Of a DNA stretch of 64,000 nt, positions 15,559 to 23,945 are shown piece by piece. This stretch comes from Fodinicola acaciae (GTDB lineage Bacteria > Actinomycetota > Actinomycetes > Mycobacteriales > HKI-0501). The notes under the pieces are model-generated. The model saw only the letters and a list, made by a program, of their open reading frames with translations, did no database searches and was not told the DNA's origin. Position numbers and translations under genes: made by a program. Numbering within the stretch: position 1 is the stretch's first letter; the number at the start of each line of letters is the position of its first letter. The stretch covers positions 1,863,235 through 1,927,234 of the forward strand of contig NZ_WOTN01000001.1 of assembly GCF_010993745.1 (NCBI RefSeq), in the 5' to 3' direction.

Positions 15559-16874
15559 TTGCCGATGGTCGCGTTCATCGCGGCGGAAAACTGCGCAGGC
15601 GTGATCTGGTTGAGAAACAGCTTCCCGAGATTGGTCAGCAGCGCGTCGGCCTGCGCCGGCGACAGTGCCTGATCCCACGACAGCTGGAAATGCGGCGCCT
15701 GACGTGCCATGCCGTAGATGAACGACAAATAGCCCGGGTCGGACGCTTTGGCCAGCTTCGGCTCCAGACCGGCGACCGGTGGTACGCCACCGCCGGTGAC
15801 CAGACTGTCCACATAGGACTGGTTGAGCACGCCGTCAGTCAGGTACGCGACGGCCGCCTTGCGCTGCTCCGGTGTCGCCTTGGCCGAGATCGACCAGAAG
15901 TTCGCCGGGTTGCCGGCGACATCGGCCGGGTCACCTTTTCCACCTGGTACGGCCGGAAATGCCACGTATCCCAGCTTGCCACCGCTGATGAACTGCGGGT
16001 TCTGCGTCTTGATCGACGGATAGGCCCAGCTTCCCATCACCTCCATCGCCGCCTTGCCGGTGTACAGCAGCGCGAGGTCGGCGTTGCTGTCGGCATCCAC
16101 GGACGCGAAGTTCTTGACGAACGCGCCGGCATTCACCAGCTGCTGGATCATGGTGTTCGCCTGCAGCACCGCCGGATCGGACCAGGCGTTTGGCTTGTTG
16201 GCGGCGATGTCGTCGAAGACCCGCGGGCCGCCGAGCCGGTCGACGAGATATTCCTCGTACATCAACAACGGCCACTTGCTCTGGCCGGCGAGCGACAGCG
16301 GCGCGATGTTCCTGGCGTTGAACTTCGGGATGAGCGCGAGCAGCTCCGGCCAGGTTTTCGGTGGCTGCGCACCGATCTGCCGGAACAGGTCTTTGTTGTA
16401 ATAGAGCAGCACGGGCTGCATCGCGTTGTTCGGCAGCGCGTACGTCTTGCCGCCGATGACGCCACTGTCGAGCACGGACGGCAGATATCGGCTTTTCAGC
16501 GTCGGATTCGCGGTCACGTCCGGTGTCAGGTCGGCGACCTGGCCGGCGTCGACGTACGACTTCAGGATCCCGCCACCCCAGCCGAAAATCAGCGTCGGCG
16601 CCTGGCCCGCACCAACGGCGGTGCGGATTTTCTGTTTGTACGCGTCGTTCTGGAAAAACTGGACGTCGATCGGCTGACCGCCGTGGCCGCTGTTCCACTG
16701 CTGGAACGACGATCGGAAGGTCCGCTCGTCGCCGCCGGTCAGGGCCCAGGCGGTGGCCTGGCCGGCGCGGTCGCCCGGACCGCTGGAACCACAGGCCGCG
16801 CTGAGGCTGACGGCCAGCACCGCGGCGACCAGTCCGGCGGTGACGCGAAGCGATCGAAAGTTTCGGAGACTCAT
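15555..16874 (-). CDS. Sugar-binding lipoprotein of an ABC transporter (BxlE type)
   Basis: A 439-residue extracellular solute-binding protein. A hydrophobic signal peptide ends in lipobox LSAAC (C28), so it would be lipid-anchored outside the membrane. A TLIFGWGGGILKSYVDAGQV segment and a GKAAMEVMGSWAYP block are typical of sugar-binding family 1 proteins. It is the first gene of the minus-strand transport operon and is divergent from the LacI-type regulator. The adjacent GH3 enzyme suggests a xylo- or gluco-oligosaccharide as ligand. Its first codons contain a palindromic operator. A longer frame starting at 17063 would cross the regulator gene and is rejected. Confidence 0.9.
   Translation of the reverse strand: MSLRNFRSLRVTAGLVAAVLAVSLSAACGSSGPGDRAGQATAWALTGGDERTFRSSFQQWNSGHGGQPIDVQFFQNDAYKQKIRTAVGAGQAPTLIFGWGGGILKSYVDAGQVADLTPDVTANPTLKSRYLPSVLDSGVIGGKTYALPNNAMQPVLLYYNKDLFRQIGAQPPKTWPELLALIPKFNARNIAPLSLAGQSKWPLLMYEEYLVDRLGGPRVFDDIAANKPNAWSDPAVLQANTMIQQLVNAGAFVKNFASVDADSNADLALLYTGKAAMEVMGSWAYPSIKTQNPQFISGGKLGYVAFPAVPGGKGDPADVAGNPANFWSISAKATPEQRKAAVAYLTDGVLNQSYVDSLVTGGGVPPVAGLEPKLAKASDPGYLSFIYGMARQAPHFQLSWDQALSPAQADALLTNLGKLFLNQITPAQFSAAMNATIGK
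16855..16865. promoter_or_regulatory. LacI-family operator CGAAAGTTTCG inside binding-protein codons 4-7
   Basis: This is an 11-nt palindrome (CGAAA-N-TTTCG). The same sequence, with the centre base complemented, lies before the LacI-type gene. Its place just inside the first codons would block transcription elongation. BxlR-type regulators are reported to bind CGAA-N-TTCG sites. Confidence 0.6.
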
Positions 16875-17007
16875 CCGCGACTCACTCTCTGCAGATCGGT
16901 AATTTTCCGATACTGTTGGGGTGATGCACGTAACATAGAAGCCGACTACGCTGCCGTCAAGCGTCGATTCACCAGACAGAACAGCAAAAACGTCCGACAA
17001 TCCGTTT

Positions 17008-17018
17008 CGAAACTTTCG
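17008..17018. promoter_or_regulatory. LacI-family operator CGAAACTTTCG before the regulator gene
   Basis: A palindrome identical in type to that at 16855-16865, abutting the ribosome site (GGAGGG, 17018-17023) of the regulator gene. It implies autoregulation together with control of the divergent transport operon. Confidence 0.6.
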
Positions 17019-17026
17019 GAGGGCTG

Positions 17027-18061
17027 GTGCCTGCCGAGCAACCTCGCCGGAAGCGTACGACACTCGCCGCGGTCGCCTCCGCGGCCGGCGTCTCGCTTCC
17101 GACCGTCTCCAAGGTGATCAACGGCAGGACCGACGTCGCCGCCGAGACCCGTGCGCGCGTCGAGCAGGCGCTGCGCGACCACCAGTACGTGCCACAACGC
17201 AGCCGCCGGCCGCGGCCGACCGGCCGGACCCTGGAGCTGCTGTTCGACGGACTGGACAGTCCGTACTCGTCGGAGATCCTGCGTGGCGTGGTCGACGCGA
17301 GCACTGAGGCCGGCATCGACCCGGTCGTGCATCTGTTCCCCGCCGCCGGCCACACGTACGCGGACGACAACGAATGGGCTCGCCGGCTGGCCAGTTCCGG
17401 TCGCGAGGGCCTGATCGTGGTGACCTCGGAGCTGACCAGCGCGCAGGTCACCGCGCTCAACGGAGCCGGCCTGCCACTGGTCGTCATCGACCCGGTCAAC
17501 CTGCCGCGCGCGGATGTCGTCAGCGTCGGCGCGACCAACTGGCTCGGCGGCCTGGCCGCGGCCGAGCACCTGGCCGGTCTCGGCCACCGCCGCATCGCCT
17601 ATCTCGGTGGCCCGGCCGGCGCGTCCTGCAGCCAGGCCAGGCTGCACGGATATCGCGCCGCATTGGACAACGCGGGTCTGGCGGCCGATCCGCGGCTGGT
17701 CCGCAACGGTGATTTCAGCTATGACGTCGCGCGTGCGCTGACCGCCGAGTTGCTTGCCGAAGCCAAGCCGCCGACCGCGATTTTCGCCGGCAACGACGTG
17801 TCCGCGCTCGGCGTCATCGAGGCGGCGCGCGCGGCCGGTCTGCGCGTGCCAGGGGATCTCAGCGTCGTCGGCTTCGACGACACGCTGTTGGCTCTGTGGT
17901 CGACGCCGCCGCTGACCACGGTCCGGCAACCGTTGCGCGACATGGGCCGGGTGGCCGTACGGACACTGCTGCGGCTGGCCGCCGGCGAGTCGCTGGAATC
18001 GCACCACGTCGAGCTGGCGACCCAACTCGTCGTACGCTCGTCGACCTCCGCCGCCGGCTAG
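17027..18061 (+). CDS. LacI-family repressor (BxlR-like)
   Basis: A 344-residue repressor. The N-terminal HTH and hinge are classical (LAAVASAAGVSLPTVSKVINGR, quoted in part: SLPTVSKVINGR), followed by a periplasmic-binding-protein-like sensor domain (residues ~65-340) with the family ending VGFDDTLLALWSTPPLTTVRQP. GTG at 17027 follows GGAGGG. It lies between a divergent sugar ABC operon and a GH3 gene that begins 14 nt after its stop, the same gene set as the known bxlEFG-bxlR-bxlA loci of Streptomyces. I infer repression of both arms through the two CGAAASTTTCG sites, relieved by a xyloside or glucoside. Confidence 0.93.
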   Translation: MPAEQPRRKRTTLAAVASAAGVSLPTVSKVINGRTDVAAETRARVEQALRDHQYVPQRSRRPRPTGRTLELLFDGLDSPYSSEILRGVVDASTEAGIDPVVHLFPAAGHTYADDNEWARRLASSGREGLIVVTSELTSAQVTALNGAGLPLVVIDPVNLPRADVVSVGATNWLGGLAAAEHLAGLGHRRIAYLGGPAGASCSQARLHGYRAALDNAGLAADPRLVRNGDFSYDVARALTAELLAEAKPPTAIFAGNDVSALGVIEAARAAGLRVPGDLSVVGFDDTLLALWSTPPLTTVRQPLRDMGRVAVRTLLRLAAGESLESHHVELATQLVVRSSTSAAG

Positions 18062-18075
18062 AAGGGCGATATTTC

Positions 18076-20367
18076 TTGGAAAACTCCGCTGAGCCGTGGC
18101 GCGATCCGGCCCTGCCCGTCGACGAGCGCGTCACCGCACTCATGGCGGAAATGTCGTTGGAGGATAAGGTCGGTCAACTTGGCAGCGCATGGCTCGGCCA
18201 GCGCGCGGCCGGCGAGGTCTCGCCGATGCAGGACGCGCTCCCCGATTCATTGCCGGAGCACGGCCTCGGACATCTCACCCGGCCATTTGGCACGGCACCG
18301 ATCGGCCACCAGGATGGCATCGAAAGATTGGCCGAGCTGCAGCGAAAAGTTATCGCCGCCAACCGTTTCGGCATTCCGGCGATCGCGCATGAGGAATGCC
18401 TCACCGGTTTCGCGACGCTCGGCGCGACCGTCTATCCGGCGTCGATCGCGTGGGCCGCGACCTTCGATCCGGAGCTGGTCGGCCGGATGGCCGCGGCGAT
18501 CGGCGCCGACCTGCGAGCTGTCGGTGTCCACCAAGGACTTTCGCCGCTTCTGGACGTCGTACGCGACTATCGCTGGGGACGCGTCGAGGAAACGCTCGGC
18601 GAGGACCCGTATCTGGTGGCGACCCTTGGCACCGCGTACGTCCGCGGTCTCCAGTCGGCCGGAGTTGTCGCGACGCTCAAGCATTTCGCCGGCTATCCCG
18701 CCTCGCGCGCCGGCCGCAATCACGCACCGGTTTCGGTCGGACCGCGCGAGTTTTCCGAGGTGTTGCTGTGGCCCTTCGAGATGGCCGTACGCGACGGCGG
18801 TGCGCGGTCGGTGATGAACTCCTACTCCGACGTGGACGGTCTGCCGGCCGCCGCAAACGAGCAGCTACTGACCGGAATTCTGCGCGACGACTGGGGTTTC
18901 GACGGGGTCGTCGTCTCCGACTATTTCGCGGTCACTTTTCTGCAGACCACCCATCGCGTCGCAGCTAGCCGCGCTGAGGCCGCGGCTTTGGCGATCGATG
19001 CTGGCATCGACGTGGAGCTGCCGAGCACGCACTGCTATGGCGAGCTGGTCGCGCTCGTACGATCCGGACAGCTGCCGGAAAAACTCGTCGACCGCGCGGC
19101 GCGCCGCGTACTGACACAGAAAGTCGAGCTTGGCCTGCTCGATCCGGGCTGGACGCCGGCGGCTGGCGTGGCCACCCTCGATTCACCTGCCAATCGCACG
19201 ATTGCAGCCGAGATGGCGGAAAAGTCCGTCATCCTGCTGGCGAACACCGGCGTCCTGCCGCTCGAGGCGAGCTCGATCGCTCTGGTTGGCCCGTGCGGCG
19301 ACGATCCTTTGGCTTTCATGGGCTGCTATTCGTTTCCCAACCATGTGCTGCCGCACTATCCTGGCGTAGCCAGCGAGGTAGCAGCTCCGTCGCTGCTTGC
19401 CAGTCTTCGCAACGAAATTCCCAGCTCGGTTGTCTCCTTTCATGAAGGCTGCCCGATCCGAGATCCTGATCGCGGCGGAATTTCCACGGCTGTCGAAGCC
19501 GCGCGCGCAGCGGACGTATGCGTCGCCGCGGTCGGCGATCGCGCCGGACTTTTCGGCCTCGGCACGTCCGGCGAAGGCTGCGACGCCGCGGACCTTTCGT
19601 TGCCGGGTGTGCAAAGTGAGCTGCTTGAGGCGCTGCTGGCGACTGGTACGCCGGTCGTGATCGTGGTGGTCTCCGGCCGACCGTACGCACTCGGCGACTA
19701 CGCCGACCGCGCCGCCGCGATCGTGCAGGCCTTCATGCCTGGCGAGGAAGGCGGACCGGCGATCGCCGGCGTCCTGTCCGGGCGCGTCAACCCGTCCGGT
19801 CGCCTGCCGGTGCAGGTGCCACGAATCACCGGCGGGCAGCCCGGCACCTACCTACATCCACCGCTCGGCGGCGACAGCGCCGGCATCAGCAACCTGGATC
19901 CGTCTCCGCTGTTTCCATTCGGACACGGCATTTCCTACACCACGTACGCATATTCCGGTCTCCGGTTGGAACCGGCCGAGATCCCGGTCGATGGAACGTT
20001 CGCCGTTTCCGTCACGGTCACCAACACCGGGTCGCGGAATGGTGCCGAGACCGTACAGCTTTATCTGCGTGACTTGTACGCGCAGGTGACTCGTCCTGTC
20101 CGGCAGTTGACCGGTTTTTGCCGCGTACGGCTTGATCCTGGGGAGCAGGCCGAAGTGACCTTCAGCGTCCACGCCGATCGGACCAGTTTTGTCGGTCGGG
20201 ATCTGCGGCGGATCGTGGAGCCAGGTGAGGTGGAGGTCCTTGTCGGGTCCTCGTCCGAGATGCTGCCGTGTGTGGGGAAAGTGCGGGTTGTTGGCGCGGT
20301 CAGGGTTATTGATGGGGATTACGTACGCACGACACCGGTGGAGGTCAGTCGCAAGGGTGTCGGGTGA
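18076..20367 (+). CDS. Glycoside hydrolase family 3 (beta-xylosidase/beta-glucosidase type)
   Basis: A 763-residue retaining glycosidase. The N-terminal barrel contains LKHFAGY (K202/H203) and the nucleophile D282 in GVVVSDYF. The second alpha/beta domain includes GDRAGLFGLGTSGEGCDAAD. A fibronectin-III-like C-terminus (~650-750) has VTNTGSRNGAETVQLYL. TTG at 18076 is chosen because AAGGG lies 9 nt upstream and the family start (MxxxxEPWRDP) follows; a longer frame lies within the repressor gene. There is no signal peptide, so it acts in the cytoplasm on imported oligosaccharides. The operon with the LacI-type gene supports a BxlA-like role. Xylosidase against glucosidase is not decided by sequence. 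Confidence 0.9.
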   Translation: MENSAEPWRDPALPVDERVTALMAEMSLEDKVGQLGSAWLGQRAAGEVSPMQDALPDSLPEHGLGHLTRPFGTAPIGHQDGIERLAELQRKVIAANRFGIPAIAHEECLTGFATLGATVYPASIAWAATFDPELVGRMAAAIGADLRAVGVHQGLSPLLDVVRDYRWGRVEETLGEDPYLVATLGTAYVRGLQSAGVVATLKHFAGYPASRAGRNHAPVSVGPREFSEVLLWPFEMAVRDGGARSVMNSYSDVDGLPAAANEQLLTGILRDDWGFDGVVVSDYFAVTFLQTTHRVAASRAEAAALAIDAGIDVELPSTHCYGELVALVRSGQLPEKLVDRAARRVLTQKVELGLLDPGWTPAAGVATLDSPANRTIAAEMAEKSVILLANTGVLPLEASSIALVGPCGDDPLAFMGCYSFPNHVLPHYPGVASEVAAPSLLASLRNEIPSSVVSFHEGCPIRDPDRGGISTAVEAARAADVCVAAVGDRAGLFGLGTSGEGCDAADLSLPGVQSELLEALLATGTPVVIVVVSGRPYALGDYADRAAAIVQAFMPGEEGGPAIAGVLSGRVNPSGRLPVQVPRITGGQPGTYLHPPLGGDSAGISNLDPSPLFPFGHGISYTTYAYSGLRLEPAEIPVDGTFAVSVTVTNTGSRNGAETVQLYLRDLYAQVTRPVRQLTGFCRVRLDPGEQAEVTFSVHADRTSFVGRDLRRIVEPGEVEVLVGSSSEMLPCVGKVRVVGAVRVIDGDYVRTTPVEVSRKGVG

Positions 20368-20560
20368 GGGGCCTATCGGTGGTTGGGGTTGCGTCGGGGG
20401 TGGTTGGGTTTCTGATTGTTGCGATGGTTGCGTCCTCATGTTCGTTGCGTCAGGGCGTGCTTTGGTTTCTCGGTGGTGCGGCCGGGGCGGTTGCGTCTCT
20501 TGATTGTTGCGTTGGGGAGGTGGTTGCGTTTTCTGGTTGTTGCGTGGGTGGGTGGTGGGC
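20368..20560 (+). repeat. Degenerate G/T-rich tandem array (copy R1, 5' part)
   Basis: About six imperfect units of ~30-35 nt of the type GGTTTTCTG-TTGTTGCGT-TGGGGAGGTGG fill the gap after the GH3 stop. The strand is strikingly poor in A and C. It leads straight into the conserved block at 20561. Open frames across it are low-complexity and not credible proteins. Confidence 0.65.
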
Positions 20561-20893
20561 TTTTCGCCTACGCGGCGAGCGACCTCAAGGGAGGGGGCGC
20601 GTGGATGCCAATCGGTGTGCATAGGGGTGCGGGCGGCGGTTGCGGTCGGGGCTGAGTTCTCCAGGCTTGCTCGTTCTCCCCGTCGGGCTGGACGCCATCA
20701 CCTCCTCTGTAACGCTAAATGCCCGTCTTGCCGGTTTGCGTGTTGGTAGCAGGGCCTCCTTACGTGCGTCTGACGCACGCATGGGGGCCATGCGAACATC
20801 CAGCAGGGGCCGGGGTGGTGCTGGTGCGACTGGTGCGGCTGACAATGCGGGTGAGGCGGACTGACTGCGTAATACTGTCTAACAGGACATTTT
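20561..20893 (+). repeat. Dispersed non-coding repeat, copy R1 (conserved block)
   Basis: The block begins TTTTCGCCTACGCGGCG and passes through AAGGGAGGGGGCGCG, GCCAATCGGTGTGCAT, a 45-nt hairpin (20749-20793, loop around CTG) and GACAATGCGGGTGAGGCGG. It ends near GCGTAATAC. Copies with the same order occur at 35044-35421 and, shortened, at 53197-53430. It sits between two converging genes and stops 4 nt before the AfsR-like stop codon. Function is unknown; a structured RNA, terminator region or mobile repeat are options. Confidence 0.7.
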
Positions 20894-20897
20894 GTCG

Positions 20898-23800
20898 TCA
20901 GCTACGCAAGTTGTCGAGAACCGCCAAGGCCTCGTCGCGGTTCATCGCCACGCCGCGCGCGTATGCCGCTGCGAAGGCACCGGGTCCGATGGCAGTGGTG
21001 GCGGCCGCGGCCGTACGCGCGACGTCTGGGTCGCCGACGACGGCCATGCCGCGGAGGGCGACCGCGATCCCCAGCAACAATGCCGCTTGCTCGTACGCGC
21101 CGACAAGAGTGGCACCGTCGGCGACGCCTTCGACGGCGTGTGCCAGCTCGACGGCGAAGGGGGAGGTGCGCGCGAAGGCGAGAGCCTCGCCGTGCCGCCG
21201 TACGGAATCACCGACATCGCCGGTGGCGGCGGCGAGGCGGCCGCAGGCGGTGAGTACGCGGCCGCGCAGCCATTCGGCGCCGAAGCCGTGGCCTTCGGTG
21301 GCGGCGAGCGTACGCCGGAGTAGATCAGCGGCTGTCTCGAGATCACCGCGAAGCCGTGCCACCTCGGCGAAACCGAGCTGGATCTCGACTGGCACCTCCA
21401 GCTCGCCGGCCTCGGCCAGCAGCGCGCTCGCTCGTTCGATCTCGGCGCGCGCGGCGACCAGTTCTCCTTGCCGGACAAGGCTTTCGGCGCGGTGACAAAG
21501 AATGCTGGCGCATTCCTCGGACGCACCAAGCCGCGCCTGCAGGTCGTACGCCTCGTCCCAGGCCGCATACGCGTTGTCCCATTCCGCGCGCCAGCTGGCC
21601 AACACACCGAGCCAGTCCAACGCCTGCGCTGTCCCCCATCGCTCGCCAAGCTCACGAAAACTCGCCAGAGCGGCACGCATCTGCGGCTCCTCAGCAGTCG
21701 GCTCACCGCCGAGCAATCCCAGCAACACCGTGCTCAGCCGGCCCAGCGCGACATTCCACGGATCGGCGTCCAGCAGGACGCCGTGGGTCTCCGTGGCATC
21801 GCCGTCGGGCGGTCCGGCCGTCATCCCCCAGAGCGCCGCGCCAAACGGATGCCGCAACGGCCGGTCAAACCGTTCCATGAGCTCACCGGCACGCTTCCAC
21901 TGCTCGGCCGAGGCACGCGCGCCGGCGTGTACGACGCAGCTGATCCACTCCTCCTCCAGGCCGTCCGGCATGTCACCGTCCAACAGCGCGACCGCCGCGT
22001 CGGTCGCCTGGCTGCGCCGGCCGCTGAACCACCAGTACGCGGCGAGCGCCGCCACCAGCTGGAAGGCCGTACGCCGGTCGTTGTCGACCGCCCACCGCAG
22101 CGCGGCCATCAGGTTGTCGTGATCGGCCGACAGCCGTGCCAGCCACTCCAGCTGCTCGGCGCGCCGCAGGTGCGGGTCGGCCTCCTCGGCGAGCGCCAGC
22201 TGGCAGCGCGCGTGTGCGGCTCGTACGCGCGCGTCCTCACCGGCCTCGACGAGTCGTTCCGCGCAGAAGAGCCGGATCGTCTGCAGCATCCGATAGCGCC
22301 CGCCGTCGGACTCGACGAGCGACCGGTCCACCAGGTCGGCGAGCAAATCCTCGACGCCGGCACCACAAACAGCCTCGATCGCCGGCAGCCGAGCGCCACC
22401 GACGAAGACGGCCAGCCGCCGCGCGAGCGCCTGCGCGTCCGGATCGAGCAGGTCCCAGCTCCATTCGACCACCGCGCGCAGCGTCTGGTGGCGCGCCGCC
22501 GCGGTCCGGTCGCCGCGTGAGAGCAGCCGGAAATGCGCGTGACCGGCAAGCCTCGCAGCCACCTCCGCCACGTCGAACTGCCGCAACCGTGCCGCGGCCA
22601 GCTCGATGGCAAGCGGCAGGCCGTCCAACGCCACGCAGATCTCGGTCACGGCCGCGGTGTTGGCCGCGTCGACCGCGAAACCAGGCCGTACGGCCGCCGC
22701 GCGGTCCGCGAACAGGCGTACGGCCGGCGGTGTGTCCAGCGGCGCCAGCGGCAGCAGCCGCTCGCCGGTCAGTCCGAGCGGCTCGCGGCTGGTCGCCAGC
22801 ACGGTCAGCCGTGGACAGCCTTCGAGCAGCTGCCTGACCAGCACCGCGACCGCGGCGACGATCTGCTCGCAGTTGTCCAGCACCAGCAGCACCTGCCGCT
22901 GCGCGAGTACGCCGACCAGCCGGGCGGCCGGCTCCATCGCCGGACCTGGCGCGAACCCGGACTCGCGTTGGCCGAGCGCGCCGAGCACGGCGAGCGGTAC
23001 GGCCTCCGCGGTGTCCACGTCCGACAGGTCCACGAAGACCGCGTCGAGCGACGCCGCGTACTCGACCGCGAGGCGGGTCTTGCCGATCCCGCCGGGTCCG
23101 AGGATCGTCACCAGCCGCGCGCCGGCGAGCTCGCGCAGCCGCGCCAGGTCGGCGTCGCGTCCGACGAAGCTGCTCAGCTGCACCGGCGGTGCGGCGGCCG
23201 GCCGTTCGATCGGCTCGGCGCGCAGCAGCGCGAGGTGGATCTCGGCCAGCTCCGGCGACGGATCGGCGCCAAGCTCGTCGGCGAGCAGCCGCCGCGTCCG
23301 TTCGTACGCCTCCAACGCCTCAGCCTGCCGGCCAGCCGCGTGCAGCGCGCGCATCAACTGACCGCACAGTCGCTCGCGCAGCGGATGGGCGGCGACCAGC
23401 GCCGCCAGATCCGCGATCGAGGTGCCTTCCGGCAGCGCGAACTCGGCCTCGATCAGGTCCTCGGTCGCGGCCAGCCGCAGCTCCTCCAGCCGCGCGGCCT
23501 GCGCTTGACCGTACGGCAGGTCGGTCAGCGCCGCTCCGCGCCAGAGCGCCAGCCCCTCGCGCAGCGCGGCCGCGGCCGGTCCGTACTGCCCGGCCGCGAG
23601 CATCGACCGGCCAACTCTGGCCAGCCGCTCGAACCGATGCGCGTCGACCTCGTCGGGGTCGACCGCCGCGCGATATCCGGCCGGATGCGACTCGATCGCG
23701 CCGTCCGGCAGCGTACGCCGCAGCCGGGACACCTGCGCCTGCACCGCGTTGGCCGCACCGGCCGGCGGGTCGTCGCCGTACTGGCCGTCGATCAGCTGCT

Positions 23801-23930
23801 CGAGACTGACCACGCGGCCGGCATTGAGCAGCAGCATCACAAGCAGCGCGCGCGGCCGCGGACCACCGATCGCGATCGGCTCGCCGGCGGACGTACGCAC
23901 CTCCAACGGACCGAGCACGCCGAACAGCAT
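20898..23930 (-). CDS. AfsR/SARP-type regulator with BTAD and NB-ARC ATPase
   Basis: A 1010-residue regulator. An OmpR-like winged helix (residues 1-~90, ending SHPAGYRAAVDPDEVD) is followed by the bacterial activator domain (~100-245). An NB-ARC ATPase has Walker A GPGGIGKTRLAVE, sensor LLVLDNCEQ and the TSREPLGLTGE motif, and a long TPR-like C-terminus follows. Family members activate secondary-metabolite or signalling genes after ATP-dependent oligomerisation. ATG at 23930 opens directly on the canonical start (LFGVLGPLEVR). It is 15 nt downstream of the sensor-kinase stop and is probably co-transcribed with it. Targets are not evident. Confidence 0.92.
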   Translation of the reverse strand: MLFGVLGPLEVRTSAGEPIAIGGPRPRALLVMLLLNAGRVVSLEQLIDGQYGDDPPAGAANAVQAQVSRLRRTLPDGAIESHPAGYRAAVDPDEVDAHRFERLARVGRSMLAAGQYGPAAAALREGLALWRGAALTDLPYGQAQAARLEELRLAATEDLIEAEFALPEGTSIADLAALVAAHPLRERLCGQLMRALHAAGRQAEALEAYERTRRLLADELGADPSPELAEIHLALLRAEPIERPAAAPPVQLSSFVGRDADLARLRELAGARLVTILGPGGIGKTRLAVEYAASLDAVFVDLSDVDTAEAVPLAVLGALGQRESGFAPGPAMEPAARLVGVLAQRQVLLVLDNCEQIVAAVAVLVRQLLEGCPRLTVLATSREPLGLTGERLLPLAPLDTPPAVRLFADRAAAVRPGFAVDAANTAAVTEICVALDGLPLAIELAAARLRQFDVAEVAARLAGHAHFRLLSRGDRTAAARHQTLRAVVEWSWDLLDPDAQALARRLAVFVGGARLPAIEAVCGAGVEDLLADLVDRSLVESDGGRYRMLQTIRLFCAERLVEAGEDARVRAAHARCQLALAEEADPHLRRAEQLEWLARLSADHDNLMAALRWAVDNDRRTAFQLVAALAAYWWFSGRRSQATDAAVALLDGDMPDGLEEEWISCVVHAGARASAEQWKRAGELMERFDRPLRHPFGAALWGMTAGPPDGDATETHGVLLDADPWNVALGRLSTVLLGLLGGEPTAEEPQMRAALASFRELGERWGTAQALDWLGVLASWRAEWDNAYAAWDEAYDLQARLGASEECASILCHRAESLVRQGELVAARAEIERASALLAEAGELEVPVEIQLGFAEVARLRGDLETAADLLRRTLAATEGHGFGAEWLRGRVLTACGRLAAATGDVGDSVRRHGEALAFARTSPFAVELAHAVEGVADGATLVGAYEQAALLLGIAVALRGMAVVGDPDVARTAAAATTAIGPGAFAAAYARGVAMNRDEALAVLDNLRS

Positions 23931-23945
23931 GGCGCCGATTCTGGC

